Shown piece after piece: positions 53,822 to 61,744 of a stretch of DNA of 64,000 bases. Where the stretch lies: the NCBI GenBank assembly GCA_900317555.1, contig ONHF01000008.1, forward strand, positions 30,910-94,909. Direction: 5' to 3'. The stretch's first letter is position 1, and every line of letters begins with the position of its first letter. The position numbers were made by a program, and so were the translations under genes. Under the pieces are notes generated by a model. It made no database searches. It had not been told where the DNA came from and saw only the letters and a program-made list of their open reading frames with translations. The DNA is from an uncultured Lachnospiraceae bacterium. GTDB lineage: Bacteria > Bacillota > Clostridia > Lachnospirales > Lachnospiraceae.

Positions 53822-56569
53822 TTAGTTTCCTGCAGCAGCGGCTTCCCCGCCGGTGTTCTCCTGCTGCGTGCCTGTGCCAGCTGCTGTGCCGCCGTCCTGC
53901 TGCGTGCCTGTGCCGGCCGCTGTGCCGCCGTCCTGCTGCATGCCTGTGCCAGCCGCTGTGCCGCCGTCCTGCTGCGTGCCTGTGCCGGTCGCTGTGCCGC
54001 CGGCAGTATCGGTATCCGATGCATTCGTGTCCTGCATATCCGGCATCGTAGTATCACTATAAACATATCCGGTGTCCGGGTCAATCAGCTTTCCGGTTTC
54101 TGGGTCAATATAATTGCCGGTTTCCGGATCTTTTTCAAATGTCTTGTAATTTTCGGCTGTTCTGGCAGGCGCGTCCGGCACGCCATCGCCGTTCGTATCA
54201 ACCGCCGCGATCTTTGTGATGTTAGTTGCTCCCTCTTTGGGCTGCGTCGAATCGCAGACACCGTCATTGTCGGTATCGAACATGTCGGCTACGCCGTCGC
54301 CGTCCGTATCGCAGGAATCGGTGATGCCGTCACCATTGGAATCCATCGGTGTGTCCGGCTCTCCGTCATTGTTGGCGTCAACGGCATCCGGCTTTCCATC
54401 ACCGTTCGTATCAAGATTGTTGATGATCGCCTTTGGTCTGCTCGTAAAATTGTCCGCGCTGTATGCCAGCGTGTTCTCTTCGTTCAGCTCCTTCAGCTCA
54501 TCTGCCTCTTCATCCGATAACGGCTCGGTCATATAGATATTCAAATACGGAAGCACTTCCGTCAGAACCTTGCGCACTATTCTAGTTGCGTACTTCGCGT
54601 CGTCCTGCGGATAATTATTTGCTCTGTCAACAACGACATAAATTGCAATCTGCGGATCGTCCTGCGGCGCGTAACCCATAAAAGAAACAACATACTGGCC
54701 GTTGCCTCTGGGGAAAGTTTCGGCTGTACCTGTTTTGCCGCCAATCATGTAGCCGGCAGGACGTGCCGTGTGTCCCGTGCCGTTTTCTCCCGCGACAACG
54801 GCAAGCGTCGCTTCCCGGACCTTCGCACTCGTCGTTTCCGAAACAGTCTTCTTTAAAAGCCGGGGCTCGATATTTCGTACCGTAGCTCCGGACGGGCTTG
54901 TAATCTTTTTAACGATGTGCGGTTCGTAATAATAGCCGCCGTTGACCAATGATGAGAACGCCGTAATCATCTGGATCATTGTGACGTCAAAGTTCTGGCC
55001 GAACGAATTGGTCGCGAGGTCGGAATTTGTCATCTTGTCTCTTTGAATCAGCAGCGTATCCGTTCTTGCCTCATCCGCGAGATCGATGTTCGTACGAAGT
55101 CCGAAACCGAAAATCCTCTGAAACTTTGTGAAGTCGTCCATGCCGGTCTGCTGTGCCATCTGCATCAGCGCAACATTGCAGGAGCGTTCGATCGCCTGAT
55201 CCACAGTAAGAAGTCCGTCGCCGTCCCGATTATGACACTTGATGGTCCAGCCGTCTACTTTCAGGCTTCCGCCGCAGTAATACGTTTCATCTCCGGTCAT
55301 CTTTCCGGACTCAAGCCCTGCCGCGAGTGTAAACGGCTTGGCGACAGACCCCGGCTCATAAAACGAAGAGATACAGAAATTGGTCCAGAGATAATTCAGG
55401 TATCTGGATTTTTCCTCGTCGGTTCCTTTGTCAAGCGCGTCCACATCCGCCTGCGTCAGAATATCGTCTGTCGGATTGTCGTTATCATCCAGTTTCGGAA
55501 GCCCGACCAGTTTGGACGTATCATACGGATTCTGCAGAGCAAAACCGGGGTAGGCTGCCATCCCCAGAATCTCGCCATTGTTCACGTTCTGTATAATACA
55601 GCCGACATGTCTTGCGCCGTATCCTTCGTGTTCGCCATTCTCATATTGCTTGCCGAATTCGTTCAGATACTTCTCGATAATGGTCTGGATGTTCGCGTCC
55701 AATGTCAGCTGCAGGTTGTCGCCGTCAGTGGCATCGATCACCGTTCTCTCCAGCGTGGAGGTATCATTCAGAAAGCCGTAGGAGCGGCCGGGCGTTCCGT
55801 TCAGTATGTCGTTATAATACCCTTCAAGGCCGAAACTGCCCTGATTGCTGTTATTGGCAAAACCAAGGACATGCGCCGCGAGCGATCCTCCGGGATAGCT
55901 TCTGATATACGCCGGTTCGAAAACAATTCCCTGAATATTGTTCATCTCGGTTTGCTTTGCCAGCGCTTCCTTGAGCTGCGCTTCCAGATTGCTGATCTTG
56001 GATTCGTTCTTTTCGTTTTTGGCGGCTGTCAGATCCTTGCGGAGTTTTGTAACCTTCTCACTGGCCTCCTCAATCTCATTCTCGAAAGCCTGCTTGTCCG
56101 CATACGGAAGATTCTTCTTCACTATATAGTAACGGCTGTCCGGATGGTCATCCACATACTTCTTGATCTCCGCCTTATCAAGGCCGAGCTTCGTCACTGC
56201 GTTCAGTGTTGGATCATAGTAAGAGCTCACTTTCTTGTCATTCAAAGGGCCGTTATTGATCGTATGCGCGTCAATGACGACATTGTAGACAAGCTCGCTC
56301 GTCGCGAGGACAGTTCCCTTGGCATCCGTGATTGTGCCGCGTTTGAACGGCAGTTCCCGGCTGTCATAGCGCTGCTGGGAAAGAATCTGTTTCGCGTACT
56401 CTTCGCCGTTATTGCCATTGATATAAAAAAGACGGACGATTAACGCAGCAAAAGCCAGCAGTACCAGAAGATAAAGTACCACCAGCTTTGTCTGCATAAA
56501 CGATCTGAGCGCCTGTGTCTTTCCTGAGGAGGCGCTATTTCTGCGTTTTGTATTGTTTTTGCGAGTCAT
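53822..56569 (-). CDS. Class B penicillin-binding protein (FtsI/PBP2B/SpoVD) with calcium-loop C-terminal extension
   Basis: A 915-residue transpeptidase. Membrane helix ~28-49; dimerisation domain with a coiled-coil insert (~155-212); catalytic domain with SVAK (Ser408-Lys411), SCN (463-465) and KTG (612-614). No PASTA domain. From ~700 there is an unusual extension: six DxDxDGxxD loops (DTNGDGKPD, DANNDGEPD, DSNGDGITD, DTDGDGVAD, DTDNDGVCD, DTNGDGVPD; 720-799) like thrombospondin type 3 or EF-hand loops, then DPETG repeats (814-836), then a Gly/Thr/Gln tail from a 36-bp tandem repeat. It cross-links septal peptidoglycan with FtsW; the tail is extracellular and probably binds calcium (inference). 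Confidence 0.93.
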   Translation of the reverse strand: MTRKNNTKRRNSASSGKTQALRSFMQTKLVVLYLLVLLAFAALIVRLFYINGNNGEEYAKQILSQQRYDSRELPFKRGTITDAKGTVLATSELVYNVVIDAHTINNGPLNDKKVSSYYDPTLNAVTKLGLDKAEIKKYVDDHPDSRYYIVKKNLPYADKQAFENEIEEASEKVTKLRKDLTAAKNEKNESKISNLEAQLKEALAKQTEMNNIQGIVFEPAYIRSYPGGSLAAHVLGFANNSNQGSFGLEGYYNDILNGTPGRSYGFLNDTSTLERTVIDATDGDNLQLTLDANIQTIIEKYLNEFGKQYENGEHEGYGARHVGCIIQNVNNGEILGMAAYPGFALQNPYDTSKLVGLPKLDDNDNPTDDILTQADVDALDKGTDEEKSRYLNYLWTNFCISSFYEPGSVAKPFTLAAGLESGKMTGDETYYCGGSLKVDGWTIKCHNRDGDGLLTVDQAIERSCNVALMQMAQQTGMDDFTKFQRIFGFGLRTNIDLADEARTDTLLIQRDKMTNSDLATNSFGQNFDVTMIQMITAFSSLVNGGYYYEPHIVKKITSPSGATVRNIEPRLLKKTVSETTSAKVREATLAVVAGENGTGHTARPAGYMIGGKTGTAETFPRGNGQYVVSFMGYAPQDDPQIAIYVVVDRANNYPQDDAKYATRIVRKVLTEVLPYLNIYMTEPLSDEEADELKELNEENTLAYSADNFTSRPKAIINNLDTNGDGKPDAVDANNDGEPDTPMDSNGDGITDSCDTDGDGVADMFDTDNDGVCDSTQPKEGATNITKIAAVDTNGDGVPDAPARTAENYKTFEKDPETGNYIDPETGKLIDPDTGYVYSDTTMPDMQDTNASDTDTAGGTATGTGTQQDGGTAAGTGMQQDGGTAAGTGTQQDGGTAAGTGTQQENTGGEAAAAGN
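53868..54001. repeat. 36-bp tandem repeat (3.7 copies) in the PBP gene
   Basis: Units start at 53868, 53904, 53940 and 53976 and encode the 12-residue unit GTGTQQDGGTAA on the minus strand. Only a few bases vary, mainly at third positions. Copy number is likely to vary between strains. Confidence 0.92.
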
Positions 56570-56593
56570 GAACCGATTTTAATCCGTTTTCCG

Positions 56594-57136
56594 TTAATTG
56601 TCTACTTCCGAAACCTGATGCACATAATCGTCGGTATCATTCTCGTAATCAACAATCTGATCCTTATTGGCATAAGTCATCCCGAGCTGGGTGATTGCCT
56701 TGTAACGGATATCTTCGAGCTTCACGCTGTTGTTGATCTCATTGAGCGTCTCTTCATTGTTCTCGCGAAGCTGTGTCAGTTCGCTTTCGAGGGAAGCGAC
56801 TTTGTTCACCGTGTAAGTCAGCTCATAACGGAGATTGACGTAATGAATCAGAGCGGCGCACATAACGACTGACATTCCGAGCAAAACAACAATGAGCGCG
56901 GGATTCATCCTCGCCGCTTTTGCTGTTCTTTTTCTGTTCGCGGTCTTCTGTCTGCGGCCTGTATTGACGCGGGTATCTTCATACGGGTCATAATCATAGT
57001 CCCAGGCAGGAGCTTCCGAGCCGTAATAATATATGGAAGCTGCACTTTCGTGATTTCTCCTCGTACGATAGCCTCTGGAGATATCACGCGTTGCATAATC
57101 ATATTCAGTTCTTCTGTAAGCGCGTCTGTTCCCCAT
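56594..57136 (-). CDS. ftsL: FtsL/DivIC-like septum protein
   Basis: A 180-residue bitopic protein. A long polar Tyr/Arg-rich N-terminus (1-75, RRAYRRTEYDYATRDISRGY), one membrane helix (about 77-100), then a leucine-zipper coiled coil (VNKVASLESELTQLRENNEE, KLEDIRYKAITQLGM). Position between rsmH and the PBP gene is that of ftsL. It forms the FtsQLB/DivIB-DivIC-FtsL complex. The cytoplasmic part is longer than usual. Confidence 0.85.
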   Translation of the reverse strand: MGNRRAYRRTEYDYATRDISRGYRTRRNHESAASIYYYGSEAPAWDYDYDPYEDTRVNTGRRQKTANRKRTAKAARMNPALIVVLLGMSVVMCAALIHYVNLRYELTYTVNKVASLESELTQLRENNEETLNEINNSVKLEDIRYKAITQLGMTYANKDQIVDYENDTDDYVHQVSEVDN

Positions 57137-57159
57137 TTTCCTGCCCTCACAAGACCGGT

Positions 57160-58104
57160 TTACTGTTCCTTGATCTTTTCAAATACCCGCAGCTTCGCGC
57201 TGGTCGAACGTTTGTTATCCAGCAGCTCTTCCTGCGACGGTAAAATAGCTTTTCTGGTAATGACTGTCCCTTTCGATTTCCTTCCGCAGACACAGACAGG
57301 AAATTCCGGCGGACAAATACACGGATTCTCGTTTCGTTTAAAAGCATTCTTCACGATCCGGTCTTCCAGCGAATGAAAGGTTATAATGCAGAGTCTTCCA
57401 CCGGGATTCAAGAGTCCTATCATTCCGTCTATGGAATCCCGCAGCACGTCCAGTTCTCTGTTGCAGGCAATCCGGATCGCCTGAAACGTCCGCTTGCAGG
57501 GATTTCCGCCCCGTACCTGCATCTTCATCGGGATGCTGGCGCGGATGATCGCGGCGAGCTCTCCTGTCGTCTCCAGAGGCTTCTTCTCTCTGTGTGCGGC
57601 AATATTCTTTGCAATCCTCGCCGCAAATTTCTCTTCGCCGTAGTCTCTGATAATCTGTTCGAGTTGCTCTTCCGGCCAGGTATTCAGGATCTCCCTCGCA
57701 CTGACGGGATTGTCCTGATCCATGCGCATATCAAGCGGTTCATCAGTGTTATAGGAAAAACCGCGTTCGGGATTGTCCAGCTGATAGCTGGAAACGCCAA
57801 GATCAAGAAGGATGCCGTCCACACCTTTCATTCCAAGCTGCGAAAGCACCTGCGGCATATTCTCATAATTGCTCCGTACGATCGTAACCCTGTCCCGATA
57901 CGGTTCCAGGCGTTTCGCCGCCGCGGCAATTGCGTCTTTGTCCTGATCGATTCCTACAAGTTGTCCGCCGCCGGTGAGCCTCTTTGCTATCTCAAAAGAA
58001 TGACCCGCTCCGCCAAGCGTACCATCCACATAGATCCCGTCCGGTCTGATCTTCAGTTGACTTATGGTTTCCTGCAGTAAAACCGAGGTATGTTTGAATT
58101 CCAT
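57160..58104 (-). CDS. rsmH: 16S rRNA (cytosine-1402-N4)-methyltransferase
   Basis: A 314-residue MraW protein. [22 protein letters not shown] motif [73 protein letters not shown]. The ATG at 58104 fits the family; an upstream TTG (58113) is also in frame and neither has a good SD. Follows mraZ by 12 bp. Confidence 0.96.
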   Translation of the reverse strand: MEFKHTSVLLQETISQLKIRPDGIYVDGTLGGAGHSFEIAKRLTGGGQLVGIDQDKDAIAAAAKRLEPYRDRVTIVRSNYENMPQVLSQLGMKGVDGILLDLGVSSYQLDNPERGFSYNTDEPLDMRMDQDNPVSAREILNTWPEEQLEQIIRDYGEEKFAARIAKNIAAHREKKPLETTGELAAIIRASIPMKMQVRGGNPCKRTFQAIRIACNRELDVLRDSIDGMIGLLNPGGRLCIITFHSLEDRIVKNAFKRNENPCICPPEFPVCVCGRKSKGTVITRKAILPSQEELLDNKRSTSAKLRVFEKIKEQ

Positions 58105-58116
58105 CGCCACCAACTG

Positions 58117-58569
58117 TCAGAACTGAATACCGTTCGCGTACAGCCTTGCCGCCGCCTCGCGGATATCCTTCTTCGTAACCTTTCTCATGTGTTCATCGAA
58201 GGCTTCCTCGCTCCAGAGTTCCGCTCTGTCGATTCGTCCCGCAAAAACAACATTCTTCGTAATTCCTCCCGCCTCTCGAAGCTGCTGCGGCAGAATGATT
58301 CTTCCCTGCGCGTCGACTTCGACTTCGAGCGTATTCATTCCGTACCAGCGAAGGATCTCTTCTGCATCCTCGTTAAACGTGGCAGGAAGGCTGCGCAGCT
58401 TCTGCTCGAAATTCTTCCAGTCCTCCATGGTATAAATCAGAAGGCAGTCGCCTGTCCCGATGCCGATCATAAACCGGCTTCCCAGGATTTCTCTGAACTT
58501 GGCAGGGACGCTCAGGCGTCCTTTGGCATCCAGATGATGTCTGTAGATGCCGTTAAAATTGCCTTCCAT
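58117..58569 (-). CDS. mraZ: Transcriptional regulator MraZ
   Basis: A 150-residue protein with two AbrB-like SpoVT repeats (YRHHLDAKGRLSVPAKFREI and VEVDAQGRIILPQQLREAGG). It regulates the dcw operon by binding repeats at its own promoter; matching repeats are seen 45 bp upstream. GGAAGG SD. First gene of the division cluster. Confidence 0.96.
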   Translation of the reverse strand: MEGNFNGIYRHHLDAKGRLSVPAKFREILGSRFMIGIGTGDCLLIYTMEDWKNFEQKLRSLPATFNEDAEEILRWYGMNTLEVEVDAQGRIILPQQLREAGGITKNVVFAGRIDRAELWSEEAFDEHMRKVTKKDIREAAARLYANGIQF

Positions 58570-58613
58570 AATACCTTCCGAATCTTTTACGAACCGCGCG
58601 TCATCTTCCGGAA

Positions 58614-58643
58614 AACGGACTTCATCCCACTTTACACCACTTT
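58614..58643 (-). promoter_or_regulatory. MraZ operator: three 10-bp direct repeats
   Basis: On the minus strand AAAGTGGTGT, AAAGTGGGAT and the degenerate GAAGTCCG.. repeat with a 10-bp period, 45 bp before the mraZ ATG. They resemble published MraZ boxes (AAAGTG-type repeats). TATAAA overlaps the first repeat and may be the -10. Confidence 0.65.
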
Positions 58644-58687
58644 ATAGGTAAAAAATGGGAATTCATCCCCTAAGATAGCTAAATAAT

Positions 58688-58723
58688 AACCCAAGGCACT
58701 GATATTTTCAATACCTTGGGTTT
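58688..58723 (-). terminator. Terminator after lgt
   Basis: On the minus strand AACCCAAGG / CCTTGGGTT (9 bp, 17-nt loop) followed by ATTATTTA. It separates lgt from the mraZ operon. Confidence 0.6.
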
Positions 58724-58746
58724 CAAAATGCGGATTTATAAGGTTT

Positions 58747-59649
58747 TTACGCTTCGGGAGACTTCGGGTTGCTGTGGGATGCTGTCCCATCCGCGAGCCG
58801 TTTTCTGGTATATATATCCATCAAAACAGAGAAAACAATCATAATTACACTTACAACGATCGATACGGGGATCTTCGTCCCAGTTATATACAGCTGATCC
58901 GTCCGGATATATTCGATCCATGCCCTCCCGATTCCGTAGCCGAAGAAATACAGCAATGTGATTTCACCTTCAAACTTCTTATGTCCGGTCCACAGAAGCA
59001 TCAGAATCAAAAGCCCCAGATTCCATAATCCCTCATATAAAAAGGTAGGATGCACCTGAATATAGTTCGTTCCCTGCGCGATATGAGAAGCTACCGCTTC
59101 TGTTATGTCGCGGCTGCGCACCATTGCGACGGGAAGGCGCATCGCCAGCAGACTGTCCGTATATCCGCCAAATACTTCCCGGTTAAAGAAGTTTCCCCAC
59201 CGGCCGATAATCTGGCCGAGGACCAGTCCGTAAGCCGCGGTGTCGAGAAGCCGGAACGGATTTACCCTTCTGACTTTGCAGTAAACAAAAACAACAATCA
59301 CGCAGGCAATGATGCCCCCGTAAATTGCGAGTCCGCCGGCGCGCAGATTGAAGATCTGCAGCAGGTTGTCTTTGTAGGCGTCCCAGAAGAAAATTACATA
59401 ATAGAGTCTGGCGCCGATGATCGCGAAAATGATCAGCCAGATCGAAATGTCCCAGATTATGTTCGGGTCCCAGCCGGTTTTCTTCGCGATGTGTGCCGCC
59501 AGAAGTATCCCGGCAAGCATCGCCGCCGCAATACAGATTCCATAAAGCGCGATTGAGAAGCTTCCTATTGTAATGGACTGCGGTACATCTTTTAAATAGA
59601 TTCCAAGATGTGGAAACGCGATGTCCATTTTTCCCATCATATCAGGCAT
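58747..59649 (-). CDS. lgt: Prolipoprotein diacylglyceryl transferase
   Basis: A 300-residue, roughly seven-helix membrane enzyme. The signature GRWGNFFNREVFGGYTDSLL holds the conserved Asn/Arg, and HPTFLYEGLWNLGLLI and YGIGRAWIEYIRTDQLY are typical. It attaches diacylglycerol to lipobox cysteines such as those of OppA and the lipoprotein at 11003. AGGAGG SD. Follows ychF by 23 bp. Confidence 0.96.
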   Translation of the reverse strand: MPDMMGKMDIAFPHLGIYLKDVPQSITIGSFSIALYGICIAAAMLAGILLAAHIAKKTGWDPNIIWDISIWLIIFAIIGARLYYVIFFWDAYKDNLLQIFNLRAGGLAIYGGIIACVIVVFVYCKVRRVNPFRLLDTAAYGLVLGQIIGRWGNFFNREVFGGYTDSLLAMRLPVAMVRSRDITEAVASHIAQGTNYIQVHPTFLYEGLWNLGLLILMLLWTGHKKFEGEITLLYFFGYGIGRAWIEYIRTDQLYITGTKIPVSIVVSVIMIVFSVLMDIYTRKRLADGTASHSNPKSPEA

Positions 59650-59672
59650 ATATCCTCCTGCGGCCCGTCCCC

Positions 59673-60770
59673 TTACACGTTAAATCTGAACAGGCAGACA
59701 TCGCCGTCCTGCACAACATAGTCTTTACCCTGCATTCCGACAAGGCCCTTCTCTCTGGCCGCCGCAAGAGAACCTTCCTTTAGCAGAACTTCCCAGTTCA
59801 CAACCTCTGCTTTAATGAAGCCGCGCTCCATATCCGAGTGGACCTTTCCTGCTGCCTGCGGTGCCTTGGTTCCGATCTTTATTGTCCATGCTCTTGTCTC
59901 GTCTTCTCCGGCTGTCAGGAAACTCATAAGACCAAGTGTGCGGTATGATGCCTTAATCAGCTTGTCGAGCCCGGATTCTTTAATGCCGAGGTCATCCAGA
60001 AACGCCTGCTTCTCATCATCTTCAAGCTCGGAAATTTCCGCCTCCATCTCCGCGCACAGGACAAACGCTTCACTCCCGTTTTCCTTCGCGTATGCTTTCA
60101 CCTTCTGTACGCCTTCATTGGAAGCACCGTCATCCGGGATATCATCCGCAGATACGTTACAGGCATAGATCACCGGTTTCCAGGTAAGAAGCTGATAGCC
60201 GTTCATGAGCTTTCTTTCATCTTCATCGTCGATTTCCATCGAAGACGCCGGCTTGTTCTGTTCAAGAACAGCCTTTACCCGCTGCAGAAGTTCCAGCTCT
60301 TTCGCAGCCTCTTTGTCCATGCGCGCTGTTTTGGCGACTTTGGAAATTCTGCGTTCCAGGACATCCAGATCTGCGAAAATCAGCTCCAGATTGATTGTCT
60401 CAATATCGCGCATCGGATCGATCGTTCCGTCTACGTGTGTAATATTGGCGTCTTCAAAACAGCGCACGACATGCACAATCGCATCGCACTCGCGGATATT
60501 TGCAAGGAACTGGTTGCCGAGGCCTTCACCCTTTGAAGCACCCTTCACGAGGCCGGCGATATCCACGAATTCGATGACGGCCGGAGTAATCTTCTTCGAA
60601 TGATACATTTCTCCGAGCTTTTTGATCCGCTCATCCGGGACCGCGACGACGCCGACATTGGGATCAATCGTACAGAATGGATAGTTCGCTACGTCTGCGC
60701 CTGCCTTTGTAAGTGAATTGAATAATGTGCTCTTTCCGACGTTTGGAAGGCCAACAATACCTAATTTCAT
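59673..60770 (-). CDS. ychF: Redox-regulated ATPase YchF (OLA1 family)
   Basis: A 365-residue Obg-family ATPase. [18 protein letters not shown] at 6-23, [25 protein letters not shown] (the NxxE/N variant giving ATP preference), and a C-terminal TGS domain ([20 protein letters not shown]). It binds ribosomes and is linked to stress responses. GGAGG at 11 bases. Its 5' end abuts the truncated integrase by 2 bp. Confidence 0.97.
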   Translation of the reverse strand: MKLGIVGLPNVGKSTLFNSLTKAGADVANYPFCTIDPNVGVVAVPDERIKKLGEMYHSKKITPAVIEFVDIAGLVKGASKGEGLGNQFLANIRECDAIVHVVRCFEDANITHVDGTIDPMRDIETINLELIFADLDVLERRISKVAKTARMDKEAAKELELLQRVKAVLEQNKPASSMEIDDEDERKLMNGYQLLTWKPVIYACNVSADDIPDDGASNEGVQKVKAYAKENGSEAFVLCAEMEAEISELEDDEKQAFLDDLGIKESGLDKLIKASYRTLGLMSFLTAGEDETRAWTIKIGTKAPQAAGKVHSDMERGFIKAEVVNWEVLLKEGSLAAAREKGLVGMQGKDYVVQDGDVCLFRFNV

Positions 60771-60772
60771 TT

Positions 60773-61051
60773 TTATCTATATCCTCCGTTTTTCCTTGAT
60801 TTTACGGGCTTTTTCGCAATGCGGATTCTGCAGGTAAGCCACGCATCTACAGTCATATAGGTGCTGTTATCCAGGTTACTATGCCGGTCACCATAAGACG
60901 CTTCCGAAAGCCACCGTCTTACCACCTGAAGGCTTTTTGATCTTTTGGATCTGCGAATCCCGGATCTGTCGACAAACCGTCCCACATACAGTCCGTTTGA
61001 CTGCTGAACGATTCCTTCCCCGATCTCCTTTCCTTTTAAATCCTTTCCCAT
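60773..61051 (-). pseudogene. Tn916-type tyrosine integrase, N-terminal fragment
   Basis: A 92-residue ORF with good AAAGGAG SD. Residues ~1-75 match the arm-DNA-binding domain of Tn916/Tn1545-like integrases (MGKDLKGKEIGEGIVQQSNG, LYVGRFVDRSG, RWLSEASYGDRHSN, TYMTVDAWL). The core-binding and catalytic domains (R..HxxR..Y) are missing; the frame ends in KPVKSRKNGGYR 2 bp before ychF. It is the relic of an integrative element. A promoter-like TATAAT is seen upstream but without a clear -35. Confidence 0.75.
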
Positions 61052-61161
61052 ACAAGGCTCCTTTCAGTACACATAAAAGAAGCCTCCCGACTAGCAGTCT
61101 TTATTATACGCTGTCGGGCGGCAGATTGTTGTATAAATATTCTGGTCTCTTCCTTCTCGTG

Positions 61162-61350
61162 TCAGATTTCCGCATTGTCCGATATGAACTTTTCAAACTC
61201 TTTCCGCTTCACGAGTTTTTTCTTGCCGACATACAAAACAAACGGGCAGCGGGGATCCCGCAGAAGGCTTTCCAGTTTATTGATGCCGATATTCGAATAT
61301 TCCGCGGCTTCCGTTACCGTTAAAGTCACCTTATCCTTAATTAAAATCAT
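61162..61350 (-). CDS. Excisionase (Tn916 Xis-like)
   Basis: About 62 residues: MILIKDKVTLTVTEAAEYSN, IGINKLESLLRDPRCPFVLY, VGKKKLVKRKEFEKFISDNA. This matches Tn916-family excisionases, a winged-helix/MerR-like fold that bends the element ends. The frame is open further upstream (to beyond 61461) because it is fused in frame to a RecG-like fragment. The ATG at 61350 is the likely start; its SD (GGATGAG) is weak. It precedes the truncated integrase, the normal xis-int order. Confidence 0.7.
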   Translation of the reverse strand: MILIKDKVTLTVTEAAEYSNIGINKLESLLRDPRCPFVLYVGKKKLVKRKEFEKFISDNAEI

Positions 61351-61739
61351 CTCATCCACGATCTTGTTCCTGCCGGACTGCTTAACTCCGGTCAGTTCGC
61401 CGCTTTTGCGCTCCCTCAGATCCGCTTCCGCAATCGCAAAGCCGTCGTCCGTCTTGCACATAACCTGGATTCTGTTATTCGGTTTGTCGGAGACCAGAAC
61501 ACAGTACGCCTGTTTGTCTCCCCGTCCGACACGCCCCCGCAGCTGTTGGTATAGGTCACGAAAAACGGGACATGATCCAGGCCTTCCGCGCTGACTGTGC
61601 AGAGCTTCCGGTTATTCATCTCCTTAGCGCTTACCTTTTTCACGTATCCGATGACCGTAATTTTCTCTCCCTCTTCCGGAAGATACGTCCGGCTTACGAT
61701 TCTCTTTTCTACTATTCCCGCAGCATTCGCTGCTTTTGC
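61351..61739 (-). pseudogene. RecG-like helicase remnant with internal deletion
   Basis: Two pieces in different frames. Right piece (about 61739-61545): RIVSRTYLPEEGEKITVIGY, VKKV, then KLCTVSAEGLDHVPFFVTYTN, resembling a RecG wedge/OB domain. Left piece (61548-61351): QQLRGRVGRGDKQAYCVLVS, then TDDGFAIAEADLRERKSGEL, TGVKQSG, the clear C-terminal helicase motif VI region of RecG. The ~400 residues between (motifs I-V) are missing and the frame shifts at the junction. The left piece runs in frame into xis. The helicase part is a confident call, the wedge part less so. Confidence 0.65.
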
Positions 61740-61744
61740 ATGTT

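Noticed and set aside
53868-54001. CRISPR-like repeat array
   Set aside because: The 36-bp units are directly adjacent without unique spacers and lie in frame inside the PBP coding region.
54060-54420. Dockerin domain on the PBP tail
   Set aside because: Loops are DxDxDGxxD, but the spacing and the missing flanking helices do not fit the paired 22-residue dockerin repeats; TSP3-like loops fit better.
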